A stretch of 64,000 nucleotides of DNA from assembly GCA_020026215.1 (NCBI GenBank), contig JAHHQT010000001.1, positions 12,980 to 76,979 on the forward strand. Direction: 5' to 3'. Of the stretch, positions 54,772-63,988 are shown piece by piece. This stretch comes from Muribaculaceae bacterium. GTDB taxonomy: Bacteria; Bacteroidota; Bacteroidia; Bacteroidales; Muribaculaceae. The notes beneath the pieces were generated by a model that did not search any database, was not told the DNA's origin, and saw nothing but the letters and a program-made list of their open reading frames with translations. A program made the position numbers and the translations under genes. Position 1 is the stretch's first letter; each line of letters begins with the position of its first letter.

Positions 54772-56430
54772 ATGGAATGGTTAGAAACATTTTTATTCTC
54801 ACACTCAGCCATACAAGCTGTTGTGATTATAGCGATGATTATTTCAGCCGGAATAGCCTTGGGAAGACTACGTGTGGCTGGTATCTCTTTAGGTATCACA
54901 TTTGTGTTTTTCGTAGGTATCTTTGCCGGTTATTTAGGGCTGTCAATTGATTCGCAAATGCTTAATTACGCCGAAAGTTTCGGTTTGGTTTTATTTGTAT
55001 ATGCTTTAGGTTTGCAGGTAGGTCCTGGTTTCTTCAGTTCTTTCCGTCAAGGCGGTTTGAGAATGAACATAGTGGGACTTATCCTTATCCTCATCGGCAC
55101 ATTGCTTGCCGTGGGCATCAGCATCGGATTTGACTATGGTATAGACAGCATCACGGGGGTACTTTGTGGTGCAACTACCAATACACCGGCACTTGCAGCC
55201 GCACAACAGACATTGAAACAACTGGGCATGTCCGCCAATTCGGCAGCCTTGGGTTGTGCCATCACTTATCCGTTTGGTGTAGTGGGCGTGATTTTCGCCA
55301 TGATTATTCTACGCAAACTCTTTGCAAGAAAGTCTGACTTGACGGAACGTGTTCCCGACAGCGGACAACAAACTTATATCGCTACATTCAAGATTACCAA
55401 TCCCGGCATCGTGGGGCATTCTATTTTCGACACCCAACACGCCAGTCCTGCCAAATTCATCATTTCACGCATTTGGAGAGACAAGAGTCTGTTGATGCCT
55501 ACCGCTGACATCCGTCTGCAACAAGACGACCGTATCATGGTCATCACTACAAAAAAGGATGTGGAAGACCTTGCACTATTATTCGGTCAAAAGGAAAACA
55601 AGGATTGGAATCACTTCGATAACTGGAACAAAATTGACCGCAATATTGAATCCCGCCACATCATCGTTTCACGCCGTGAAATCAACGGCAAGAAGCTGGG
55701 GGCTCTTCGTTTGCGCAACACTTTCAACATCACAGTTTCTCGTGTGCTGCGTAGTGGTGTCAATCTGTTGGCAACTCCCGACTTGGTGTTGCAAATGGGC
55801 GACCGTCTGACCGCTGTCGGTACAGCAAGCGACATCAACGAAGCCGAAAAAATGATTGGCAACCGCGTCGGTTCATTGAAAGAGCCAAACTTGGCCGTTA
55901 TCTTCTTAGGCATCTTCCTGGGATTGGCTTTGGGCTCTCTTCCTATCGTATTGCCGGGCAGTGCAATGCCTGTTACTCTTGGATTGGCAGGTGGTCCTAT
56001 TGTCGCCGGACTGTTGATGGGACAATTCGGTCCACGTCTTCACATGGTCACTTATACCACTCGCAGTGCCAACCTGATGTTGCGCGGTATTGGCCTTTCC
56101 ATGTATTTGGCTTGTCTGGGATTGGATGCCGGTGCTAATTTCTTCGAAACATTGGTCGGTCCACAAGGTTTGATTTGGATTTCATTCGGTGTCGTATTGA
56201 CTATGGTTCCGGTATTGATTGTCGGGGTAATGGCTATGCGCCTGTTCAAATTCAAGTTCAGCGAAACCTGCGGTATTCTTTGCGGAAGCATGGCAAACCC
56301 GATGGCGTTAAACTACGCCAACGACTCTATTGAAGGCGACGCTCCTGCCGTTTCCTACGCCACTGTCTATCCGATGGGCATGTTTATCCGTGTCATCATA
56401 GCGCAAGTCATCATCCTGCTCTGCGTCTAA
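54772..56430 (+). CDS. AspT/YidE/YbjL-type membrane transporter with two RCK_C domains
   Basis: 552 residues. Two copies of the AspT/YidE/YbjL duplication (about 1-170 and 390-552), each of five to six helices, flank two TrkA-C (RCK_C) domains (about 205-385: FKITNPGIVGHSIFD, HIIVSRREINGKKLGALRLR). Known relatives are aspartate:alanine antiporters, but most are uncharacterised. The frame is open upstream to 54586 inside metK. I reject that start because a terminator and a promoter lie in between. Confidence 0.85.
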   Translation: MEWLETFLFSHSAIQAVVIIAMIISAGIALGRLRVAGISLGITFVFFVGIFAGYLGLSIDSQMLNYAESFGLVLFVYALGLQVGPGFFSSFRQGGLRMNIVGLILILIGTLLAVGISIGFDYGIDSITGVLCGATTNTPALAAAQQTLKQLGMSANSAALGCAITYPFGVVGVIFAMIILRKLFARKSDLTERVPDSGQQTYIATFKITNPGIVGHSIFDTQHASPAKFIISRIWRDKSLLMPTADIRLQQDDRIMVITTKKDVEDLALLFGQKENKDWNHFDNWNKIDRNIESRHIIVSRREINGKKLGALRLRNTFNITVSRVLRSGVNLLATPDLVLQMGDRLTAVGTASDINEAEKMIGNRVGSLKEPNLAVIFLGIFLGLALGSLPIVLPGSAMPVTLGLAGGPIVAGLLMGQFGPRLHMVTYTTRSANLMLRGIGLSMYLACLGLDAGANFFETLVGPQGLIWISFGVVLTMVPVLIVGVMAMRLFKFKFSETCGILCGSMANPMALNYANDSIEGDAPAVSYATVYPMGMFIRVIIAQVIILLCV

Positions 56431-56502
56431 ACGCTATTCTTAATTAAACAAAAAAAGCGACGGACTTACCTTTATCCTGTTGCCTAAAAGCAATAAATAG
56501 TG

Positions 56503-56510
56503 TATTTTTG
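56503..56510 (+). promoter_or_regulatory. -7 box of the DUF456 gene
   Basis: TATTTTTG, with GTTG at 56479-56482 (20 bases), 6 bases before the ATG. Confidence 0.5.
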
Positions 56511-56516
56511 TAAGCA

Positions 56517-57002
56517 ATGGAAATTACATTGTTTATTTTAGGAATAATACTGATATTATTGTCCGTGTTTTTATGTCTGAAGCCGTACATTCCTTCAGTC
56601 ATTACCGCCTACGGCGCTGTGTGGTTGATGCAATGGAGCGGATACTTGGATTTCCCGAATGTGATGCTGTCATATTGGGGCATACTGACTATGATTATCA
56701 TCGTTATCACTTCCATACAACAGGAAGCGCTGGTCAAATCTACCCGCGGTTTACGCCATATCACCATTGGTGCTATAGCAGGCATGTTCGCAGGAACGAC
56801 CGTCGGCTATAGTCCGATGATTATCGGTACTTGCGTAGGTGCATTATTGGGACTGATAGCCTATTCCCGCACAAAACAAGGCGATGCATTGCGTCCAATG
56901 GCTCCTTTCTTCAAATATTTCATGGCTAAAGGTCTGCCTACTATCATCACGATTGCCATGTTGGGAATTATTCTTGAAGTAACTATGATTCAACATGCTT
57001 AG
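56517..57002 (+). CDS. DUF456-family membrane protein
   Basis: 161 residues, about five membrane helices, with the glycine-rich ITIGAIAGMFAGTTVGYSPM and IIGTCVGALLGLIAY segments typical of DUF456. Function unknown. First gene of a run of four same-strand genes ending with pdxB. Confidence 0.75.
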   Translation: MEITLFILGIILILLSVFLCLKPYIPSVITAYGAVWLMQWSGYLDFPNVMLSYWGILTMIIIVITSIQQEALVKSTRGLRHITIGAIAGMFAGTTVGYSPMIIGTCVGALLGLIAYSRTKQGDALRPMAPFFKYFMAKGLPTIITIAMLGIILEVTMIQHA

Positions 57003-57023
57003 AACAAAAACGACGAAACTCAA

Positions 57024-57758
57024 ATGAAAAAAATTTTGACTATCATATTAATTGGGATTATCATCTCATCCTTTACTTCTTTCAGTGCTGACAAAAAGAA
57101 CAAGTTTGTTCCTGTTACTCCCAACATGGAAGAAATCAAGCAAAATACACAAAATCCCGATTCTATTTCAAAATATCACTTGTTATACAAGACTCTTTGG
57201 AGAAAATTCCAACAAAACGATACCAACATGTCCTTGAACGAATATCGCCACCTTTACTACGGCTATACTTTCCAAGAGGACTACAATCCATATCGTATCT
57301 CGGAATTCTCTACCAAAATCCAACCGTTGTACTACAACAAGACTTTGACGCGTGCAGAATGCGATACCATCATTAAATATGCAGAATTGAGCTTGGCTGA
57401 CGTGCCTTTCGACCTTAACCAAATGCAATTCTATATCTACGCATTGAAAACCAAAAAGAAAAATGCGTTGGCATCCATCTGGCAATACCGCTTGAACCAC
57501 CTTATCCAAGCCATTCTTTCTTCAGGTACAGGCAAATTGGAAAGTCCGTGGGTGGTCATCAGCCCGGTACACGAATATAACATTGCCAACTTTGCAGGCT
57601 TGCGTGTGATTGACCACAAGGAAATCAATGATTCCATCGACCAAATCATTGTGGAAGAAACCGACCCCAGAAAGCCGAAAGAGTTCTATTTCAATGTTTC
57701 ATACGTGAAAAAAGAATACGCCCGTAAATTCAAAGAATCATACATCGTAAATGAGTAG
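57024..57758 (+). CDS. DUF4919-family exported protein
   Basis: 244 residues with a signal peptide (MKKILTIILIGIIISSFTSF) and the DUF4919 pattern (LYKTLWRKFQQNDTNMSLNE, YRHLYYGYTFQEDYNPY). Function unknown. Its last 8 bases overlap the next gene. Confidence 0.75.
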   Translation: MKKILTIILIGIIISSFTSFSADKKNKFVPVTPNMEEIKQNTQNPDSISKYHLLYKTLWRKFQQNDTNMSLNEYRHLYYGYTFQEDYNPYRISEFSTKIQPLYYNKTLTRAECDTIIKYAELSLADVPFDLNQMQFYIYALKTKKKNALASIWQYRLNHLIQAILSSGTGKLESPWVVISPVHEYNIANFAGLRVIDHKEINDSIDQIIVEETDPRKPKEFYFNVSYVKKEYARKFKESYIVNE

Positions 57759-58740
57759 TCACCAACTTAACAGTTTTATCAACAGCCGCTATTGCCTGTA
57801 TTGCACCATGTTCATCACAGTGCTATTAGCAATGGCATTGCTTTGGTTCTCTTGCAGAGAAACGGCTCACCAATACAATGGTCTGACCACTACCCTACAA
57901 GGCATCACCATTATGTTGGATAAAAACATGTTGGGAACAATGGGGATTGTAGCCATAGGTGCTACCGGAATGCTCATGGGAATGCTAAACACCAAATTCG
58001 CCTTTATCCGTGAGTTTACGGTCATTTATGCTTCAGCCCTCCTATTGTCGTCTTTGGCCAACCCCGACATCTTGATGTCTGCTCCTGCCGATATGGCAAT
58101 GAGTATCATCGTTTTAGTCTGCTCATTTATTCTCTTTTCTGGCTATCAAGAGTTTACAAGCCGCAGCTATGTATTTTTGATTTCACTGATTCTTTCGTTT
58201 GCAAGTATCTTCCAATATTCAGTATTGTTCTTCATTGTTCCGTTCTTCATCGGTTTCGGGCAAATGCAGTTGTTCTCATTCAAAAACGTATTGGCAATGC
58301 TTTTGGGGCTGGTCACTCCCTATTGGATTGGCATCGGTTTCAACCTAATTCCGTTGGAAAGCATCTCTTTCCCGGCATTGGACATCAGCTTTGAGCACTA
58401 CAGCAACGTACTGAATCTGAACACCGCCATTAATTTGGCTCTGACCATCATCATCGGTACTACTTTCGGACTCATCAACATTATTAAAATAATGAACTAC
58501 CGATTGCAATTACGTTCCTACAACGGATTTTTCAACGTGCTTGCAATCTTCACTATGATTTTCGCCATTATTGACATCGACAACGTGCAAGGGTATCTGA
58601 CCATTCTAAACGTATGTATGTCCTATCAGATAGCGCACTTCTTCACTATCCAGCATTTCGCAAAACGATACATTCTGTTCCTTGCTTTCGCTGCGATTTT
58701 CATAGCTTTGGCAGTGATAAACATTTTAAACATCATATAG
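57751..58740 (+). CDS. Polytopic membrane protein of unknown function
   Basis: 329 residues, about nine hydrophobic helices, no obvious motif; resembles the DUF6427 group of Bacteroidetes. It overlaps the DUF4919 gene by 8 bases and ends 3 bases before pdxB, so it is translated in the same operon. Confidence 0.65.
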   Translation: MSSHQLNSFINSRYCLYCTMFITVLLAMALLWFSCRETAHQYNGLTTTLQGITIMLDKNMLGTMGIVAIGATGMLMGMLNTKFAFIREFTVIYASALLLSSLANPDILMSAPADMAMSIIVLVCSFILFSGYQEFTSRSYVFLISLILSFASIFQYSVLFFIVPFFIGFGQMQLFSFKNVLAMLLGLVTPYWIGIGFNLIPLESISFPALDISFEHYSNVLNLNTAINLALTIIIGTTFGLINIIKIMNYRLQLRSYNGFFNVLAIFTMIFAIIDIDNVQGYLTILNVCMSYQIAHFFTIQHFAKRYILFLAFAAIFIALAVINILNII

Positions 58741-58743
58741 GAA

Positions 58744-59754
58744 ATGAAAATTGTAATCGAAGCCAACATCCCCTACATCAAAGGTTTGTTGGAGCCGTTC
58801 GGTGAAGTGCAGTATTTGGCTGCCAACGAAATCACCAACGAAACGGTGAAAGATGCCGATGCGCTTTTCATCAGAACACGCACCAAATGCAACGCTTCGT
58901 TGCTTGACCATACAAAAGTGAAATTCATCGCAACAGCTACTATCGGTATTGACCATATCGACAGTGAATATTGCCACAACCACAGCATTGCATTCTTCAA
59001 TGCCCCGGGGTGCAATGCGCCTGCTGTTGCTCAATATGTGTTTGCCACCCTCGGCAAATATTTGCAAAGCCATCCACGAAACCTCCAAGACTTGACATTT
59101 GCCGTAGTCGGCGTGGGAAATGTAGGCAAAATCATTGCCCATTGGGGAAAACTATTGGGAATGAAGGTGCTGCAATGTGACCCGCCTCGTGCCCGCAAGG
59201 AAGGTGATGCCGAATTTGTCACTTTACAGGAAGTGGCTGAACAGGCAGACATTATCACGTTCCACACTCCGTTGAACAAGGATGGTATCGACAAGACAGT
59301 TCATTTGGCAGACGAAGCATTCTTTAATAATCTGAAACACTGTGAATTGTTAATCAACAGTTCTCGAGGTTGTGTGGTGGACAATACGGCATTAAACGAA
59401 TACATGAACCATTCGGACATGGCGGTTGCCATTGACTGTTGGGAAAACGAACCGAACATCAATTTGGAACTGTTGAAAAAGGTATTCGTTGCTACCCCTC
59501 ATATTGCAGGCTATTCGGCTGAAGGCAAACAACGAGCAACAGCGATGGCTCTTGAGGCATTTGAGAAATTCTACAATGTGAAAGTGGAAGGCAAGCCACA
59601 AGTTGAAGCTCCTTTCCACGGCGCAGAAATCAGCAATCTGCAACAAGTCACAGACAGTTACGACCCTGCTGAAGATACCGAAAAGTTAAAGGCTACCCCA
59701 GAAAATTTTGAGAATTTCCGCAACCACTACAATTTGCGCGCAGAAGTTCGATAA
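58744..59754 (+). CDS. pdxB: Erythronate-4-phosphate dehydrogenase
   Basis: 336 residues, D-isomer 2-hydroxyacid dehydrogenase family. NAD site GVGNVGKIIAHWGKLLGM, INSSRGCVVDN, and the catalytic HIAGYSAEGK. The CNAPAVAQYVFA motif and a C-terminal dimerisation tail identify PdxB. It makes pyridoxal-phosphate precursor. Last gene of the four-gene run. Confidence 0.93.
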   Translation: MKIVIEANIPYIKGLLEPFGEVQYLAANEITNETVKDADALFIRTRTKCNASLLDHTKVKFIATATIGIDHIDSEYCHNHSIAFFNAPGCNAPAVAQYVFATLGKYLQSHPRNLQDLTFAVVGVGNVGKIIAHWGKLLGMKVLQCDPPRARKEGDAEFVTLQEVAEQADIITFHTPLNKDGIDKTVHLADEAFFNNLKHCELLINSSRGCVVDNTALNEYMNHSDMAVAIDCWENEPNINLELLKKVFVATPHIAGYSAEGKQRATAMALEAFEKFYNVKVEGKPQVEAPFHGAEISNLQQVTDSYDPAEDTEKLKATPENFENFRNHYNLRAEVR

Positions 59755-59818
59755 CAAGTTATTTCTCTAATAATTAATTTTTTAACTAAAATATTTATCT
59801 GCTTTTAGGTTTTCATAC

Positions 59819-59826
59819 TATCTTTG
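59819..59826 (+). promoter_or_regulatory. -7 box of the outer-membrane protein gene
   Basis: TATCTTTG, 22 bases before the ATG. Confidence 0.55.
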
Positions 59827-59848
59827 AGTAGAATAAAAACGATATGTT

Positions 59849-61015
59849 ATGAAAAGAATTATCCTTTCTATTTTAGTTTTGATGACTTTCGTTTCTGTCT
59901 ATGCAACAGAGAACTACAAATACTGGAATGAAGGTGCACTGACTTGGGAGGACTTTACAGGAACTCCGGAGATGAAGACTACACCTACATTCTTCAAAGG
60001 CAGACTGATTATCAAGGACAAGGCAGATCTTAAAGAGCTGAAAGAAAACATATATTCGGTATATGCGTTGGCAGCCATGGACCAATCCGTTTCCTATGCT
60101 GAAAAGGAATTTGAAACTGACCAGGCTTTGCGCTATCACCAATTACAGTTCGACTTACTTGAAATCATGCGCCGTCGCTTGCAGGCTGAATTGAACACAG
60201 GCCTGACAGGTATCGAGGCTGACCGCCGTTTGGTGCACTACCAGAATCTTTACAACGAACAAATTGCAGACTTGGCTCGTCACACTGTCAACGGAAGCAA
60301 CGACAAGCGTTTGCAGGAAGAAGAATATTTCGTGCGCAAACAGTTAGACGAATATGTATTGCCTAAAGCGAAAGTGGAGAAACCGAGTAAATTCAGCTAC
60401 GGATGGTATGCAGGTACAGGCGCTCTGATTCCGACAGCCGACATTGCCGACATTTTCAAATATTCATGGTTGTTCAACATTGGTTTGACAGCAGGATATG
60501 ACCGACTTTATCTAAAAGCCGACGTTTCCTATGGACAGCCTAAATTAAAGGATCTACGCACTGAAATTAACGGTAAGCCACAAGAATGGACAGTCAACAA
60601 ATATGCCAACCAATTGTCAGGTATCGTCGTAATCGGCTACCGTGTAGTGGATGCCAAACACTTTGCCATCACGCCGAATATCGGAGGCGGTTGGACCAAC
60701 TATGCGTGGGATGTGGCAGACTTCAAATTCAATGAAGAAGACAAAATCTACGAACGTTGCTCTGAAATCCGCAAATTCACCATGAGCAATTTCAACATCA
60801 TGGGCAGCATTGATTTTGACTGGAAATTCCACACCGCAGTTTCCGACAAACCAATGTTCCGCAAAGGCCGTAAAGAGCAATATTCATCATCATTGCGCAT
60901 TTCTCCTTATGTAATGCACCAGAAATACACACAAACCACTCCCGAACGCTCGGGCTTGCAAGTTGGTGTAATGGTGACTTACGTGGGTATTGCCCGCGCA
61001 TTGGGAATCAAATAG
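59849..61015 (+). CDS. Exported protein with DUF922-like start and C-terminal beta-barrel
   Basis: 388 residues with a signal peptide (MKRIILSILVLMTFVSVYA). Residues 24-160 start YWNEGALTWEDFTG, as in DUF922-type proteins, and are helical. Residues 185-388 alternate like an outer-membrane barrel (GYRVVDAKHFAITPNIGGGW). It ends in LGIK, not in an aromatic residue. No catalytic residues are evident. Single gene. Confidence 0.65.
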   Translation: MKRIILSILVLMTFVSVYATENYKYWNEGALTWEDFTGTPEMKTTPTFFKGRLIIKDKADLKELKENIYSVYALAAMDQSVSYAEKEFETDQALRYHQLQFDLLEIMRRRLQAELNTGLTGIEADRRLVHYQNLYNEQIADLARHTVNGSNDKRLQEEEYFVRKQLDEYVLPKAKVEKPSKFSYGWYAGTGALIPTADIADIFKYSWLFNIGLTAGYDRLYLKADVSYGQPKLKDLRTEINGKPQEWTVNKYANQLSGIVVIGYRVVDAKHFAITPNIGGGWTNYAWDVADFKFNEEDKIYERCSEIRKFTMSNFNIMGSIDFDWKFHTAVSDKPMFRKGRKEQYSSSLRISPYVMHQKYTQTTPERSGLQVGVMVTYVGIARALGIK

Positions 61016-61037
61016 CAGCAGAACAGTTTTAAAATAT

Positions 61038-61083
61038 AAGGCGACTATCTCGTTTTTACAGAAAAACGGATGGCCGCCTTTCT
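61038..61083 (+). terminator. Terminator after the outer-membrane protein gene
   Basis: Outer AAGGCG / CGCCTT and inner CGTTTTT / AAAAACG stems. Confidence 0.65.
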
Positions 61084-61090
61084 AATTTTG
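61083..61090 (+). promoter_or_regulatory. -7 box of the capsid-like pair
   Basis: TAATTTTG, 25 bases before the first gene. Confidence 0.5.
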
Positions 61091-61115
61091 TATCGTTACT
61101 TAAATCAAACACAAC

Positions 61116-61499
61116 ATGAATGACGAACAAAACGAAAGACTGAATGAGGAAACACCTGCACCACCCGAAGAAAAGAATGAAGTGGCAGAGAATTGCATCA
61201 TCCGTTTTCTGACGGAACGCCATGCCGACGATGAGCACGCCTTGGACATCATGACGAAGAAACTCGCAGGATGGGGAGAGATTCCCGACGACACTCTGGA
61301 ACTATTCTATCAGGACATCAACTACAATCGCGATTTGGAGACAGCTCGAAATGAGAGTTATCTGAAAGGGAAAAACGAGAAAATCGAATGTATCATCAAG
61401 GAACAGAACGAAAGTATGCCTGTGGACGACGGCGGATTACCGGAGCAGGAAGATTCGCTGACTCTGCGCCATCTCCGCCCAAGCGTTTGGGACGACTAA
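61116..61499 (+). CDS. Small acidic protein upstream of a capsid-like gene
   Basis: 127 residues, very charged, glutamate- and asparagine-rich, with a helical middle (DDEHALDIMTKKLAGWGEIP) and no signal or membrane segment. It ends 52 bases before the capsid-like gene and shares its promoter. In phages a small acidic gene ahead of the capsid often encodes a scaffold or head-associated protein, but nothing in this sequence proves such a role. I do not recognise a family. Confidence 0.6.
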   Translation: MNDEQNERLNEETPAPPEEKNEVAENCIIRFLTERHADDEHALDIMTKKLAGWGEIPDDTLELFYQDINYNRDLETARNESYLKGKNEKIECIIKEQNESMPVDDGGLPEQEDSLTLRHLRPSVWDD

Positions 61500-61551
61500 C
61501 CTTGCTAACCTTATTTTTATCTCATCTGAAAAACACTTTAATTTTAAATCC

Positions 61552-62946
61552 ATGAAAAACTTTTTCAAAAACATTCAAAAGAACGAATGGGCAAAATTTT
61601 TCTTTGCCGTCGCACTGATTACCCTGACCATGATTGTTCTTCACCAGTGTTGCGACACAGACATGAATTGGGCAATGGCGATTGTATCGGGTGCGGCAGG
61701 AGGAAAGCACATTACAGCCCAACCCCTTACCCGTGAAATTACAGAAATTGCCTCGCCCGATTTATTGATCAACGAGATTGACAAGCGCATTGTGAAAATC
61801 CGACCGATGGCAACACCAATTGACCAACTGTCGCGATGGGCAGGAGCAAAACGCTCAGGGAGCATGATTGTGGACTATTATTCCGTGGATACTCGTCCCA
61901 CAACAAGCCCCACCATCGAAGGATGGGAAGGCTGTACCGACACAATAGGCGGAAAGAATTTCCAAAAGGCATTGCTGAAAGTGGAAAATCCAGATGCCTT
62001 CGAACCGTCTGAAACCATTCTGGTACGTGGCATCAAGGGCTATGAGCCGAACGGCACTTCGATTTCCGTGCAGGACTTGGTTCTGTATATTCTGTCGAAG
62101 AATACAGTATCCAACGCATTGGAAGTAATTCCTGTGAACGGACAGACCATCGGACAATTTTCCCAATGTATTCCGACCATACCTTTGGGAACTACCCTTG
62201 TGAGAATGGGACGCGCTGCATCTGAATTGGATGTACAGACTTCGCAATTCGAAGCCTTACCCGTGAAAAGTTCCAACTATTGTCAAATTTTCAAGATGCA
62301 GATTGAACAATCCACCCTCAATAAAATTGCCTCGAAAGAAGTATCGTGGTCTTTTTCCGACCAGGAAGAAGCTGCCATCTATGATATGCGCCTCGACATG
62401 GAAAAAAACTTTCTGTTTGGCGTGAAGAACAGACTGACCGATACCAACAAACACGAAGATATTTTCTTTACTGGCGGTATTTGGGGACCAGCCGGCAATG
62501 AATTCAACTACAAGACCAACAATCTGACTCAAGACAACTTACTCAACACGATGCGAAAAGCATTTACAGGAAATGCAGGCAATAAGCGCAAAGTTTTGAT
62601 TGGCGGTTCGGGATTGATTGAACGCCTGAACAAATTGGAATCCACCAAAGTCATCATGTCAGGCGATGAAAAGGTAAAATGGGGAATTGACTTCAGCGAA
62701 ATCCGCTCTAAATTCGGCAAGTTGTACGTATTGCTTTCTGAAGTATTCGACGAATGCGGCATGGAAAACAACGGTATGATTATCGATCCCGAATATTTGC
62801 AGAAATATAGTCATATTCCATTCTCTACCGAACAGATTAACCTCAAATCAGCAGGCGTTCGCAATACCGATGCCATTGTCTTGACCGAGGCTTCTTGCAT
62901 GACTTTGAAATACCCGAAAGCACACACCAGAATCATTATGGACTAA
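61552..62946 (+). CDS. Phage capsid-like protein (SU10/DUF5309-type) with an N-terminal membrane helix
   Basis: 464 residues. Residues 13-30 (WAKFFFAVALITLTMIVL) form a membrane helix. From about residue 55 the chain follows the SU10/DUF5309 major-capsid pattern: ASPDLLINEIDKRIVKIRPM and PIDQLSR, YCQIFKMQIEQS, LDMEKNFLFGVKNRL with FFTGGIWGP, KVLIGGSGLIERL, FGKLYVLLSEVFDECGMENN and GMIIDPEYL. A phage-type start would be Met42 (MAIVSGAAGG), so the first 41 residues look like an added anchor. No terminase, portal, protease or tail gene lies in the 3 kb on either side. Base composition and codon use resemble neighbours. Confidence 0.65.
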   Translation: MKNFFKNIQKNEWAKFFFAVALITLTMIVLHQCCDTDMNWAMAIVSGAAGGKHITAQPLTREITEIASPDLLINEIDKRIVKIRPMATPIDQLSRWAGAKRSGSMIVDYYSVDTRPTTSPTIEGWEGCTDTIGGKNFQKALLKVENPDAFEPSETILVRGIKGYEPNGTSISVQDLVLYILSKNTVSNALEVIPVNGQTIGQFSQCIPTIPLGTTLVRMGRAASELDVQTSQFEALPVKSSNYCQIFKMQIEQSTLNKIASKEVSWSFSDQEEAAIYDMRLDMEKNFLFGVKNRLTDTNKHEDIFFTGGIWGPAGNEFNYKTNNLTQDNLLNTMRKAFTGNAGNKRKVLIGGSGLIERLNKLESTKVIMSGDEKVKWGIDFSEIRSKFGKLYVLLSEVFDECGMENNGMIIDPEYLQKYSHIPFSTEQINLKSAGVRNTDAIVLTEASCMTLKYPKAHTRIIMD

Positions 62947-62972
62947 TACCTGTTTCTATATTTCGTTTTCTT

Positions 62973-63017
62973 ACCTTCCCTTTTTTCATATTTCAAATGT
63001 TAAAGGGAAGGTTTTTA
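62973..63017 (+). terminator. Terminator after the capsid-like gene
   Basis: ACCTTCCCTTT / AAAGGGAAGGT then TTTTTAAC. Confidence 0.8.
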
Positions 63018-63051
63018 ACTAAAAATTTAGTTGATTTCTTAATTGTTTTCC

Positions 63052-63059
63052 TATATTTG
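63052..63059 (+). promoter_or_regulatory. -7 box of dfx
   Basis: TATATTTG, with GTTG at 63030-63033 (18 bases). Confidence 0.5.
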
Positions 63060-63095
63060 TAAGTAACTATTAACTAATACAAAATTCAAATCACT

Positions 63096-63476
63096 ATGGC
63101 AACTAAATTTTATCTCTGCAAACATTGCGGAAATGTAATCGAAAAAGCAGTTGACTCAGGTGTTCCTGTAGTATGCTGCGGTGAAAAGATGGAAGAACTA
63201 GTTCCAAACACAGTTGATGCAAGCAACGAAAAGCACGTACCTGTGGTAACAAAAATAGATGATTGCAAAATCAAAGTTGAAGTCGGTAGTGTGGCTCACC
63301 CTATGCTTCCTGCTCACCACATCGCATTCATTTATGTAGAAACAGAAAACGGTGGAATGAAAATCGACCTAAAAGACAAACCAGTTGCAGAAGCAGTATT
63401 CTGTACTTGCAACGACAAACCGGTTGCTGTTTACGAATATTGCAACCTTCACGGTTTGTGGAAAACAGAATTATAA
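63096..63476 (+). CDS. dfx: Desulfoferrodoxin (2Fe superoxide reductase)
   Basis: 126 residues. Centre I (rubredoxin-like) ligands are C8, C11, C27 and C28; centre II ligands are H47 (EKHVP), H68, H74, C116 and H119 (CNLHG). K46, the catalytic lysine, is kept. It reduces superoxide to hydrogen peroxide without making oxygen, as expected of an anaerobe. It has its own promoter and terminator. Confidence 0.94.
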   Translation: MATKFYLCKHCGNVIEKAVDSGVPVVCCGEKMEELVPNTVDASNEKHVPVVTKIDDCKIKVEVGSVAHPMLPAHHIAFIYVETENGGMKIDLKDKPVAEAVFCTCNDKPVAVYEYCNLHGLWKTEL

Positions 63477-63499
63477 GCCCATTATAATTTATATCTGAC

Positions 63500-63540
63500 A
63501 AGACCGCACACAAGCTATTTTTCGTGTGCGGTCTTCTTTT
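63500..63540 (+). terminator. dfx terminator
   Basis: AAGACCGCACAC / GTGTGCGGTCTT, then CTTTTTATCC. Confidence 0.9.
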
Positions 63541-63588
63541 TATCCCATTTTATGCTTTCTACTTCGACGAGTGCTATTTTAGCGTGTC

Positions 63589-63945
63589 TCAAGTGTCAAA
63601 TTCTCGAAAAGCAGGTTCACAAACAGTCATTGTATCTTTATCAAAGATGTTCCATTGAATCTTAATATTGTTTTCTTTGTAGAAAAAGTTATCTGGTGCA
63701 TCTGTTATGTGGATCAATTCATTCTTTGTTGCATCTCTAAATATTTTATAACGTGCACTTTCCCTTTTTGAATCTTTAGCAAGGAAAGTCTCCATGTTAG
63801 ATTCAGAAGACTGACCCGTTTTATCCTCTCCATTATAAATGCTATAAAAGAATGAAGACCCGTCGGATTTAACATCCAGATTCATTAAATCATTATATCC
63901 TCGATTTTTATAATTGACATCACTGACTTCATAAACGAAACGCCA
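63589..63945 (-). pseudogene. Truncated gene fragment, possibly GLPGLI family
   Basis: A frame open from about 63945 reads WRFVYEVSDVNYKNRGYNDL, then MNLDVKSDGSSFFYSIYNGE and NIKIQWNIFDKDTMTVCEPA before a stop at 63589. The order (beta-strand, SSFFYS, W-x-I...T) resembles the middle of GLPGLI-type exported proteins. It lacks a signal peptide: its 5' end abuts a terminator hairpin, and its 3' end stops before the usual C-terminal half. The only in-frame ATGs are internal (63885). Probably a remnant; the family call is tentative. Confidence 0.4.
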
Positions 63946-63952
63946 TAAAACA

Positions 63953-63988
63953 AAAAAAGCATCCGTCCATCCTGCGACGAACGAATGC
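63953..63988 (-). terminator. Terminator of an upstream minus-strand gene outside the window
   Basis: Imperfect stem GCATTCGTTCGTC / GGACGGATGC followed on the minus strand by TTTTTTTGTTTT. Confidence 0.6.

Noticed and set aside
61116..62946. Complete prophage
   Set aside because: No terminase, portal, protease, tail, lysis or integrase genes and no attachment repeats were seen on either side.
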